Shown: piece after piece, positions 46,623-57,109 of the stretch
Layout: each line of letters opens with the position of its first letter
How positions within the stretch are numbered: the stretch's first letter is position 1
Assembly: GCA_037576215.1 (NCBI GenBank)
Contig: JBANDB010000003.1
Coordinates: forward strand, 682,001 to 746,000
Origin: Armillaria gallica
Taxonomy: Eukaryota > Basidiomycota > Agaricomycetes > Agaricales > Physalacriaceae
Reading direction: 5' to 3'
DNA: 64,000 bases
Translations under genes and position numbers: made by a program
The notes under the pieces: generated by a model
What the model was told of the DNA's origin: nothing
The model's input: only the letters and a program-made list of their open reading frames with translations
Databases searched by the model: none

Positions 46623-47764
46623 CTACCTGTGTTGAATTGCGGATCTACTTATTGAGAAAAGTTGGCGGTGAGGCTCCAACCAAACAAATAGCCGCGGTAT
46701 CTTCTCAATCTTCGACGAGCCATACTGTACCATTTGAATCACTTCGAATGTCACACGTCACAAAGGGTCATTCGGCAAGGTTGAGTGTCACAAAGTCAAA
46801 AAAGTGCTGAAAAACAGCCCAAAATTGAAAAATTTTCTCCGATATGACGGATTGCGACGATCCGGCACAGAAGGTCAGACGACAATGAGGATCTCTGATA
46901 GAGCGTCGGTTTGACTGTTGATATGATGAATGAAGGACATGCGTCGCTGCCGTCTCGTCTAGCGTCCGTAAGACGAATAAACCATCTTGTTCCTGCGATT
47001 GATCATTGTTGCATTCATCCAACAGTGGGTCTTGAGCCAAAGAAGTTCCTATGGCATAGATGGTACAAATATTAATAAGACGCTCTGATTGACCAAGGTC
47101 ATTTAGTCAAAGGAGAATGTTTGTAGAGGAAAAGCTCCTTACCTTGGTTAATCAAGGAGCGTACACAGTGCCACTGTATGGAAAGTAAATGCATGGTAGC
47201 CGACAGATGAAGACGATACAGGAATGTAAGGCCCTAGATGGATACCAATCATGTTGAAACCAGTAAGCATGAAAACGAGTAAAGGACTGAGATTGAACGT
47301 CTCATCCTCGTACGTCCTGTTGCCCATTTATATGAAGAAATACCCTCAACTTGAACTGGTCAATGTCATTGGTCAGAGGAGAATTTAAACGAGTAGCTCC
47401 TTACCTCACTGAAGCGGGACGGTGCATGTATATAAAGTAATCAATCGTGGCAGGCAGAAGTGGATAGATAAAGGAACACCAGACTATCTTATCCCAATTA
47501 TTCCAGAAAGCAGTTAGCACAAAGATGAATGGAGACTTGATGAAAATCCCAGTTCGAGCATACCGATTCTCGAATTGTTCCCTCCTTCCGACGAAACAAG
47601 CCTACTCTGGAATATCGGGGCTACATTTCAGGAAGGCACGTCTTTAGGAGAACGCAGGGAGCGGTATAGGAACTTGAAACTGACTAAAATGACAATTGTC
47701 GTTTTCGTCAAGTTCTCGTCAAAATAAATCGAGACTATTTCTCGGCAATTGCCGACCCCTCCCT
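46623..47764. repeat. Intergenic with a diverged tandem repeat
   Basis: Divergent region between GMC 2 and the kinase. Two diverged direct copies lie at about 47095-47290 and 47355-47535, sharing GGTCA...CAAAGGAGAAT/CAGAGGAGAAT, GCTCCTTACCT, AAAGTAA and CCAGTAAGCA/GCAGTTAGCA segments in the same order. No protein is recognised in them. The right end is the kinase promoter. Confidence 0.45.
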
Positions 47765-49591
47765 ATGCTTCCCTCTTCGTTCACCCTTTCTTATCCTCTA
47801 CGCCTCCATGGCTACACGAGATGCATGTCTACACTTACCCACGGAGCCCCACGTTATTTTGATCACGACGGCGAATGGCTGTGGAACAGTACACTCCGTA
47901 TGTCCTTTGTACTATCAATGCGGTAATTTTACTCAATCTTTTAGAACGAAGTGTACGGCGTGTGAAATTCAATGTCGACGCCCTTCGTGATATATCGTCT
48001 TCGGCTGTCGGAGCACAGAGTTGCATACTATTTGAAACCCTTGCCCAAGGTTCATCGTTCTTCTACCTATATAAATCGATGATAATATGTCTTACAGGAG
48101 CGTATAATAAACTGTTTCTTCTTAAATTTGACAATGGAGCTGAAGCTGTCGCGAGGCTTCCTTGTTCACTCGTGGGTAATGTCCACATGTCCACAGCCAG
48201 CGAAGTCGCCACAATGGAATACGTCCGAGAAATCGTTGGAAAGCCCACTCCGCGTGTACTGGCCTGGAGCAATACCCTCGAATCTCGGGCCGCCGTAGGA
48301 TCTGACTTCATCCTCATGGAGCGTATAAATGGTGTTTCTCTGGAGGACCGCTGGCTGAACACCTTCGACGCGGAAATCGGTACCGTATTGAAAGAATTGG
48401 TCTTTCTTGATGCACGCCTTCACCAGCGGACTTTCTTGCAAATTGGCAGTCTGTTCTTCAAGGAAGATGTCAGCCCAGAGTTGCAGAACAGACCGCTATA
48501 TACGAAGAAGGAGCATAATACCGAGCCTGCTGCAGAGAAGTATCGTATTGGACCTGTTGTTGACAAACAATATTGGTTCAATGAGCCTATAGAGTGCGAC
48601 CGTGGACCTTGTGAGTCCCTGTGCTGCATTGAACTGAATTCGTAAGGCTGGTTGTCGACATTTAGGGCCCGATATAACCTCTTTCATACAAGGCACTTGT
48701 CGGTTAGCGCTGCATAGGGCCGAATCTCAAGCCACCAGTGCTATATCCTCTCATCCAACTCCTAGTTCGCTTCTCAGCAGGTCTAAACCGCACGATCTTC
48801 CCGAACTGCGTCGGCTCTTACAGCAGTGCATATCACTGGCGCCCTATTTGACTCCCTCGGAGCCGGCACTGACAACATCACGTCTTACTCATCCCGATCT
48901 TACGAGGTCCAATATAATCGTTGCACCTACCGGAGCTGCGCATGTCCTCTCTTACATTGACTGGCAGGGCGCCATGACTCTCCCATATATTCAGGGCGCG
49001 ATTCTGCCTCCGGCGATACTTTATGATGGAAGTCTCATTCCTTTTCCCGACGACCCATTCAGCATGCCGGAGATGCCTCCAGATATCCCTCCTGAACTCA
49101 AAGAGCAGGCAGAGCTCGAGTTGAGACTTGCCAAACGGCACCAACTAACGTCGAGTGTCTTGCTGCGCCGTTCTCCACTACGACTCGCAACTGCCTGCTT
49201 ACCACATGCCCAGCTACTCGCCTCACTCCCCGAGACTGCGCTGCGCTGCTACGCCGACGGTCCCCAAAACCTGCGCCATCTCGTTCGTGAGCTGTGCAAT
49301 GCTTGGCCCTTTGACCTGGAAGAACCGAGCACCCCCACCGAATGTCCTGTCCAATTGACCGCGGAGGATATAATGCGAGATCAAGAGGGATATCCTGACT
49401 TTATACATTACCAGAAGCGCAGAGATGAATTCCGGGTTCATATCCAATGTGACCCCGACGGGTGGATGCCGGAGAAACATATAGATGTGATGCGGCGTAA
49501 TTGGGCTGTTGCGCGTGAGGCGTGGGACGAGGAGGAAGCGGGTGGGCCTTTTCCATTCCAAGATGGACTGTGGTCATTTCATCTTACCTGA
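47765..49591 (+). CDS. APH-fold phosphotransferase, AIM9-like kinase
   Basis: Member of the aminoglycoside-phosphotransferase/AIM9 group of kinase-like proteins, widespread and expanded in fungi; substrates are mostly unknown. Seen: FDHDGEWLWN near the N-terminus, the nucleotide-binding region GAYNKLFLLKFDNGAEAVARLP, NVHMSTASEVATMEYVRE, and the catalytic loop THPDLTRSNIIV. The metal-binding IDWQ and a C-terminal region with CDPDGWMPEKH follow. Exons 47765-47897, 47945-48049, 48098-48610 and 48666-49591, phase-consistent, give 558 residues. The N-terminus (MLPSSFTLSYPLRLHGYTRC) could be a mitochondrial presequence. The gene has a decayed paralogue at 57-59 kb and a fragment just downstream. 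Confidence 0.88.
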
Positions 49592-49954
49592 TTCTTCTTC
49601 TTCAAGAACGAAGTGTCGTAATTCTTGGAGATGGTTTGACTGCTCGTGAAGAAACTGTGAATGATGATATTGTCTCTGATTTGCAAAATCGCGATGAATG
49701 GCACACTCGAGGATGTCATTGTATTACCCTCGTTATTGCATATCTGCGTATGGGCGCAAGTTCCGGGTCGGAATTGATTCACGAATAAAGTGTAGTTCGA
49801 ACACCGGTAATACTGGCTAACAGCATCTCTATATTGTCAACGTTTCCGTCTGGGTACGAGAGTTGGCATTCGTCACGTATATGTTGAACACTTGCCAAAG
49901 ATTACTCTCGTGCTGAGGAACCTTTCCTCAGATCCCACCCTGAACACCAGAAGC
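49592..49954. other. 3' region of the kinase gene
   Basis: Nothing coding recognised before the kinase fragment. Confidence 0.35.
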
Positions 49955-50055
49955 AACCTCAAGCTGAGACTCGCGAAACGGCACTGACTGATATTCGGTG
50001 TCTTATTGCGCTGCGCCTCGCGACAACCTGTGCACCGCATGCTCAGCTACTCCTA
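49955..50055 (+). pseudogene. Fragment of an AIM9-like kinase gene
   Basis: About 100 bp reading LKLRLAKRH, then (after a stop and shifts) VLLR and a CTGTGCACCGCATGCTCAGCTACT stretch. This matches ELRLAKRHQLTSSVLLRR...TACLPHAQLL of the intact kinase 900 bp upstream. It is the only recognisable piece of what must have been another tandem copy. Confidence 0.6.
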
Positions 50056-50615
50056 GTCATCGTCGTAGCTCATCAGATGTGACGCCAGGATGACGACGAA
50101 GGGACAGAGAAATCATCCGGGAGGACATAATGGGGATGAGAAGGAAGAGGTTGACGTTACAAAGTTGCTGTTCTTGGAGTTTTGTGAAAGCTTGCTCATG
50201 CCGCAGTGAGTACTTATGCACCAGTGAGTCCTCAAGTCCATCTAAAAAGATGAATACTGAATTGGTCAAAGGTTCCTTCCCAGGTCCTATTCAATAATTC
50301 GAGCTCAAGTTTTGTAGAGTTGATCCGTTAAATAACACGATTGAGAACAGTTCGGGAGGCCTACCTGCATTCAGAAATGTAGACGTCGTCCATAAACTCT
50401 AATATGATAACGAACGACGCACCCAGATGCTCACCATTATCAGAGGAAGGATTTCCAGCGTAGACTCGGTACAGCATTCTATAACACTCAGTTCCCGCGG
50501 TCGTTCATTGACAGCGCTATCTGCTCAACGCTGTCGGCTTGTTGGTATCGAACACGGCTCTGTGCATTGAAACATTTACGGAGTTTCCGGCGTAATAAAC
50601 ATGACTATATATTAA
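50056..50615. other. Intergenic, no gene recognised
   Basis: Between the kinase fragment and the stop codon of GMC 3. Confidence 0.35.
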
Positions 50616-52879
50616 CTATTTATCTGCTTTGATCAAATCGGCGGCTCTCTCTGCGACGATATAAACGGGAACCTGAGTATGCCCTGAGGGTACAAGAGGC
50701 TGGACGCGGTACAGAGAAGAGGTATTGAGCTCGCAGTAGTATCATCCATAAATAATGGCTTACCAGAACTGAAGCATCCACAATTCTCACCCCCTTTGCC
50801 CCCTTCAACTTCAAATCTGGGTCTACCACACCCCAACTCGCATCGGCAGGCGACATGCTTGCGGTACCCACAGGATGGAATACAGTGCCAACCCCATTTC
50901 GGAGTTCATTTTCGGTGATATTTGCGGTGGGACCGAGTATGTAGCCATCCCACGCTGCAGCGGTGACAAACTTATTTGCACTCTCAACAGCATATTGCAT
51001 GATGGCAAGATCCTGCGGATGCGAGAAATAGTTTGGATTGATCAGAGGCGGGTCCAGAGGGTTCGTACTGTTGATAGTGATATTCCCGCCTGTTGCCAAT
51101 TATCTATTATCGTTGGAAAGGTGAGGAAAGGAGCAGACATACGCGACAGAGGACAGAGGCCTGCGATCCCGATGGAAAAGAAGTTTCCTGGAGGAGGAGA
51201 TGGGGTTATGAGGCCGTTCTAGAAGAGAGTCAGCATTTCCCTGAGTCGATTAAAACATGTTATCCCTACAGTGAAGATGAACTCATAATGCGCGGTCTGA
51301 TTTCCCGCGCACGGATCTCCGTCCAAAATACCGGCCTCTTCAGGAACGCGAAGGAACCCTATCTGATTCGCTACTCCCGTTGATAAAAAGCCCGTTCGGT
51401 TTGCTTGCCACTCTGCCAGGGTCTCTGCTTGAAAGGTCGCGTTTCTGAAATAGATGTTCTCTATAGTGGACGTGTCGTTAACGAAGAAGCTAAGACCGGT
51501 GAATAAAGTATGGTCTGTCAAGTTCTTGCCGACGTCAGGCAGATGGAGCCTTGGAGTGATTCCCAGAGCAGTCAGCTCGGCGTCATCGCCGATGCCTGAG
51601 TGAAGGAGAATGCTTGGCGTGCCAATTGATCCGGCAGAGAGAATGATTTCCTTTAGACTAACTGGAGCCAGGGTATGCAGAGTTGCTAGACGAAGTTAAG
51701 TCAGACCAAAAATCCTCGACATGGTACTTCGAAGACGTTATTACCTCCGGCATCTTGGGTAAACTCGACAGCATCGAATGTCGGCGGGCCTCTAGTGCCT
51801 TGGGACTTTGACTGTAGAATCCGGGTGACATGGGTATGGATCAGGACATGTAAATTTGGCCGTCCGATATACCTGGCCCCAAGATAGGACGTCTGCGAGC
51901 TACTTCGAGTCCCATTTCCAACTGTGTATGGGGACCATCCTGTCGATGATAAAGATTTAAATTTCAGTAAGATATTTCGCAGTAGATCAGAATCCCCACC
52001 GATTCCTAGATGGTACCCAGAATTGTAATCCAGATTGAATGGAAATTGATCAGGGTCCTCCGAAGTAGTTTGAATGACGCGACCATCCGTAGCGCGTGAA
52101 ACTCCAGAGAGAGACACCGAGTTGATGCCGTTGAAACTGTGAATCGCCGGATCAAACTGGCCAGTAGTGTTGTGGTGATCAGAAGGGGGAACAAGGCGTT
52201 CATTCTACCATCTCATCAACGTCAAATCGATACAGAAGGCAAAGTAAACTAAAGATGGACCTTTAGAACGTATGGTTGCAGGGCCTCCCATCCCCAGCCA
52301 GGGTCGCCACTGATCTGGGCATACCGGTCATAATCTTGAGATGATGCACGTGTATAGAACATATAATCTTGGAATTCATCAGCCAAAAGAGCTAAGCAGC
52401 TCCACGAAAAGTACGTACTGACTGCGCTACTTCCTCCTAATCCGAATCCTCTAGGAAACGGAATAGAACGTCCGTTCAATCCTGGTTGCTCAGTTGTAGT
52501 AAAGTTCCAGTCCAAGGGCGTTCCGGGAGTTACGGCAATACAGAAGAATGGAACCTCGGAAAGGAGGACATCAGCCGTCCTGGGAAAGCCTGAGAGTTAA
52601 TATCGAAAAGTAGAACAGTGTACTTAGAAGAGGACTAACGATCCGCCAGCTTCAAGCACGAGTACGGAGACACGGTCATTCTCTGTTAAACGATTTGCAA
52701 GAACATTCCCCGCAGTTCCACCTTAAAGGGAGGTCAGAAAAAGCGTACCGAATGCAAACGAACGAACCTCCAACGATAATGAAATCAAAACTCTGAGTTG
52801 GAAGATCTTCGAATCTATCGTATATGGCACCAAGTGCGCTTGAACACAATATGAGGAGGGTGAAGAAAACCGTAGCCAT
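50616..52879 (-). CDS. GMC oxidoreductase 3, aryl-alcohol-oxidase-like, secreted
   Basis: Third paralogue. Clear ATG start (52877-52879) and signal peptide MATVFFTLLILCSSALGA, followed by FDFIIVGG and GTAGNVLANRL, RGFGLGGSSAV, NGTRSSSQTSYLG, AGSIGTPSILLHSGIG, VFHPVGTASMSP with the active His, and LVPSGHTQVPVYIVAERA with the second. The introns I traced sit at the same places as in GMC 1 and 2. The stretch before the last GMC block differs (NGLITPSPPPGNFFS, where the others have PETGNFF). Several NxS/T sites indicate a secreted glycoprotein. Substrate is unknown. Confidence 0.92.
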
Positions 52880-53634
52880 GAGAATTAACGTGCCGGGACA
52901 ATCTTAGAGGTGGTTTATATATGTATCGTACCATCACAATTCTCGGTCATACCTTGGGGAAACGATGAAGACCTAATTTCAAGGAAGAATAATAGGCATA
53001 CGACCGGCGCCGAACTTGGGTTTCTTTTTCCGCACTAGTAGGAGATCATCACAGAGTGATCAGATACCTTACTGGTCTTCTGTCCCCCGGGACAGTGTTG
53101 AAGTACGGCAAGTGCCTGTCAATGACGTGATTTCATTCAGTTGCGGTGCTTGTGATGCTGAGGTTACGGGGCTGACACTATCAATTGAGGCACTATGCAT
53201 CAAATAATGATACAGCGGCAAGGGAAGGTGGCCCTGAACTTACCTCGGATTGGAATCCAGATTGAATCGAGAGTATTCTATCATGAAAGATTTTCATGTT
53301 GAATTGATGTTTGGAATGCCCATCGCCCATCGCCATACCCCCTACACCGGCATGAATAAGGCTTTGTCAGATGCTTTATGCTGGACTCGGGCTCGGTCTC
53401 ACAATAAAAGGAACTGGTATGAAACATCTAGGGGAAAATAAGTAAGAGAACGGCCCTCGGTCCAAGCTAGATTGTAAACTTACAAACTGGGGAACAGTCA
53501 TCGTGATGTGAGGAGAGTCGAGGCATTGAGGAGAAGATAAACGGAGCAATAGAGAGACGAACGATAATATAGGACATAGTAAGTCATGTCAAACAAGGTC
53601 CAAATCGACGTGAACCAGTATCATCACCAGACCT
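52880..53634. other. Intergenic, no gene recognised
   Basis: GMC 3 promoter at left. Short frames only. Confidence 0.35.
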
Positions 53635-54181
53635 TCTCATGGACTACCAGTCGCTGAATTTTGGGCTTTCCCTCCGGACCGGGTGCGGTCCAATCCCCTT
53701 TGATGAGATCTCCTTGCTCAGCCACATCAAAGGGCATCAAGTACGCGAAATGGACATAAACGGACATGCGAGAGCTTACGGCCTAGGATTTGAAGCATGT
53801 CAGTGAGGCCGGAATACTTCTTGAGAGAGAGGGAGGTGATTGGGCATTTAGCAAGTAGGCGAATGATATCCAAGTGGGAACGAAGAGAAGATGGAGCTGA
53901 GATCGGGGTCCTTGGATAAATGCCAGAATAGACGCATCGTGAGATGTTCTATATTGTGCGCGACGAACGAACCATTGAAACACAGTTCGGCGAATCGACG
54001 CAACTCAATCTTAGTTCTGAGCTTCGTAACGCGAAACATATGATATCGGATATCGCGCTCGCGGCAGCCATAATTTAGCGACAAGAGCACAGTTCGCAAG
54101 GCTAGGCCTTCGGGATTTGTTATCATCTTCAGCTACATGATCAATAACTTGTTCCACAATTTCTGGAGGGACCGACGCCAT
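53635..54181 (-). pseudogene. F-box gene broken by a 7-bp tandem duplication
   Basis: ATG at 54179-54181 opens MASVPPEIVEQVIDHVAEDD, an F-box-like start, continuing to CALVAKLWLPRAR. There the frame jumps: the expected continuation YHMFRVTKLRTKIELRRFA is present at once, but in another frame. Between them the 7-mer GATATCG occurs twice in tandem (54042-54048 and 54049-54055, plus strand). Deleting one copy in thought rejoins the two halves without any other change. Further downstream, coding-like sequence (IIRLLAKCPITSLSLKKYSG, then KIQRLVVHEKVW) appears in yet other frames. So it is a disabled F-box gene. Confidence 0.72.
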
Positions 54182-55246
54182 TATTGAATACCTAGGTATC
54201 AGACCGTCAGAAGAACAGGACATGCGGGAGGAACCAGAGCGTACCAAGTGAGAATTTTTCGACCAAAAAGTAATTCCACTGAAACAATTCGTGATCTCGG
54301 GCGATGAGAGATCTAAAAGAATAACCCTGTAAGCCAAAGATCGCTCATTCGGGCGGCATACTACGCACTGCAAGTTTGAAATCTGCCTATCTTAAAGGTA
54401 AGAGTGATAGACAAGGTAAATGACGCGTATAATCTCGCTGTTTTAAGCCGCGCGAACTTTGTGGCCCAATATACAACTGCAAAGAGAAATCAATTCTTAT
54501 TGCCTTACTTCGGCCATTGGAGTTAACGTTTGGGGTGCCAAATTTCAGGAGAAGGCAAGCTGCTATGGAATGGTACCAGCGTGCAAGTGGGGTACCGGCT
54601 TGCAAGTGGTCAATATCGGCGAAAACTCCTGATCATTTATTGGAAGCGAGAGATAGGTGTACAAGACGAGTAGATGGGACCGTGAAGGACATTGATGGGT
54701 ATCCTAGAAAAAAAATGAGGTAAAACGGGAAAGATTTGGGACTGTTAGAAGTAAAGAAAAAAGCATCGAAGTTGACTCTTACAGTCAGTCGATCGATAGT
54801 TGTTGAACAAGTTGGGTTCGGCTAATCCCGATAACTCTTTTCATCGTACTACCATCTTCTTCTCCTCACTGGCGTATCGCAAACGCAAATTATTTGGAGG
54901 CGACGCGGTGAAGCCCGTTGCGAATCGCTGCGAGGTTACATACAGCTGCATCTACGACACGGCTTGCACGAACAGAGAGAGAAGTAAGCTTTTCTTCAAT
55001 CGCCGTCCTTGACGATTTCTGACCGCATACAAGCAGCTTATGTGGCTCACCCACTCTTCATCTAGTCTCTAAAATGGTGTTATACTATGTCGGGGAAGGG
55101 TTGCATGTCCTGGACAGTGAAGGCAATGCAGGCAATGCGGATGAAGCAACGATGGGGAGAGGTACTGTTTGTATAGGCGCGTTCTCTACAGATTTGGCAC
55201 CCATGAATTTGTACAGATAATATCTTCTTCCAGTGCTCAAAAACTG
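54182..55246. repeat. Intergenic; right part is a segmental duplicate of 55990-56390
   Basis: No gene recognised. From about 54805 to 55060 the sequence is similar to 55995-56220: GTTGGGTTCGGCTAATCC vs ATTGGGTTTGGCTAGTCC, AAATTATTTGGAGGCGACG vs GAATTATTGGAGGCGACG, and AGTAAGCTTTTCTTCAA vs AGTAAGCCTTTCTTCAA. This is the flank of the duplicated zinc-ribbon gene unit. Confidence 0.55.
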
Positions 55247-55801
55247 TCAAGCTTGATATTCATCGGTCTCTTTCAAGCTCTGTTCTTTCTGCACGTCTTC
55301 CAGCCACCTGAATTCCCGTCCTCCTTCCTTCGCGCATTCCTCGCACGTCGCAAATAACCATCCATTTGACACAGCCAAATCGCCTGTCCTACCACATTTC
55401 TCGCATACTTTCCCCGATTTCTCTTCCATTTCTTCCAAATACCTCCTGGTCTCATGATCCGCCTTGCCCACGTAGATTCTCAGTTTGCCAAATTTTTCCT
55501 TGATTTGGGTGAACGCGACGTTCTTTCCTTTCAGATCGTCGCAGATCTGACGGATGAGTCCTTTCCATCCTCTACCGCACTCCAACCCCCATCTCTGCAT
55601 CTCAGAGTCAGTGAAGAGGCTCGGATACTTCGTCATGAGTTCGGTTTGCCAATTCGGGGATCTTGTGCGTGAAGAAATTCCTGGACCTTGGATAATCAGA
55701 GTGGATTTGAATTTGAGGAGCGAGGGATTGTGACTCGTCGACCTGGGCCAAATCCCACGTGGCGCCCGGATCAGACTGCATCGAAAAGGCAGAGAGTACA
55801 T
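55247..55801 (-). CDS. Phage/bacteria-type small zinc-ribbon protein, copy 1
   Basis: The core reads KYPSLFTDSEMQRWGLECGRGW, then a helix, QIKEKFGKLRIYVGKAD, YLEEMEEKSGKVCEKCGRTG, and WLFATCEECAKEGG. Four Cys (CEKC, CEEC) would bind one zinc. From memory this layout (a YP.(I/L)F start, an ECGDGW-like motif, QVKEKFG.LR.Y, a CE.CG...GW..T.C zinc ribbon) is that of an uncharacterised family frequent in bacteria and tailed phages. It is not a fungal family I know. The chosen start (55799-55801, MYSLPFRCSL) is uncertain. The start used by copy 2 is conserved here as ATG at 55779-55781 but lies in another frame, and the intron donor present in copy 2 is lost. The 5' end may therefore be remodelled or broken. 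Confidence 0.65.
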   Translation of the reverse strand: MYSLPFRCSLIRAPRGIWPRSTSHNPSLLKFKSTLIIQGPGISSRTRSPNWQTELMTKYPSLFTDSEMQRWGLECGRGWKGLIRQICDDLKGKNVAFTQIKEKFGKLRIYVGKADHETRRYLEEMEEKSGKVCEKCGRTGDLAVSNGWLFATCEECAKEGGREFRWLEDVQKEQSLKETDEYQA

Positions 55802-56399
55802 TGTTCTCGTAGGCGGGATGATGGGCGCAGGCGCCGAGTACAGCAAAAGGGGAAACGTGGCCGGCTATCAAACGGATTCCGGATATCATGCTACCATCCT
55901 CCGCTCTTGCGCCTAAATCCCGACTCTCACTGAAGTATCGTGCGAGACGCATATCCACAGCTACCCGTGCGGCATCGAGCTATTTGGACCCCAAGGACAA
56001 GATTGGGTTTGGCTAGTCCCCACATCTCTCTTCATTATCGTCCTCTATGCACCGGCATATAGCAAACGTGAATTATTGGAGGCGACGTTCATTTGCTGGG
56101 ACCCATGCATAGCCCACCACCACGGCTTGCATCGAGAAGAAAAAAGTAAGCCTTTCTTCAACGGTCGGTCGTTAGCGAGTTCTGAGCGCATACAGTCAAC
56201 TGATATAGCTTGCCTATAGTTCCCACTACAGTGAAGGTAGCACAACAATGTCATCCACTTTTGTGGATGACGCGATAAGGACAGAGATTGGCATAACAGT
56301 ATATGTACGGCATAGATCATGGGTGCGTTCCCTGTAGTTCCGGTACCCATGAATTTAACATCGTTCCTCAGGACTATCTTACAAAACAGAAGGATCTTC

Positions 56400-56905
56400 T
56401 CAGCTCTGCTCCTGCATATCTTCTTCTACCCACTCGTATTCTCGTCCTCCTTTCTTCGCACATTCCTCACACGTGGCAAATGACCAGCCATACGAATTTT
56501 CGGCCAAATTACCCGCCCCACCGCATTCCTCGCATACCTTCGCCGACTTCTCTTCCATCTCAGACAAATACTTCAATGTCTCCTCATCTCCTTTTTCCAC
56601 GTATATCCTCAGCTGGCCAAATTTCTCCTTGATTTGCGAGAATACAACATGCTTTTCTTTCAACTCTTCACAGATCTCGCGGATGAGTCCTTCCCATCCT
56701 CTACCGCACTCCAATCCCTGTTCCTGCATATCGGAGCTACTGAAAAGGCTAGGATACTCTGCCATGAGATCAGTTTCCCACTCTTCAAGGGGGAACGAAT
56801 CCCTGAATGGTTAGAATGGCGGATTTGAAGAACGAGAGATGTGACTCACTGAAAAAGGTCGTCGAGGTCGTCCAAGTCCTGCGTGGTGCTTGGATTAGGC
56901 TGCAT
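56400..56905 (-). CDS. Phage/bacteria-type small zinc-ribbon protein, copy 2
   Basis: Paralogue of the adjacent gene. Two exons, 56850-56905 and 56400-56802, phase-consistent, give 152 residues: an acidic start (MQPNPSTTQDLDDLDDLFQD), then EYPSLFSSSDMQEQGLECGRGW, EGLIREICEELKEK, QIKEKFGQLRIYVEKGDEE, YLSEMEEKSAKVCEECGGAG and SFATCEECAKKGGREYEW. The intron (56803-56849, GTGAGT...CAG) shows it is adapted to the fungal genome. The four zinc-ligand Cys are kept. No signal peptide or membrane segment, so probably cytosolic or nuclear. Function unknown. In bacteria and phages the family is also uncharacterised. Confidence 0.72.
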
Positions 56906-57109
56906 TGAAGACAGAAAGGCGGAGAATGTACAGCGTCCTAAAAGGGGTCAAGGAGGTGATGGTCGTCGTCCGGAAACCTCTCTTGGGCGTTGGTCATTAT
57001 CAAGTGAAAACGGTACATGTATGTGGGCGGACTCCGATCAATCTTATTCTAATTTCCATTTTCGGCAGGACGACATTTGTCTCATGCTACCATGTCTTTC
57101 CCTGCCGAC
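56906..57109. other. Upstream region of zinc-ribbon gene 2
   Basis: Short spacer to the kinase pseudogene; no features. Confidence 0.3.
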
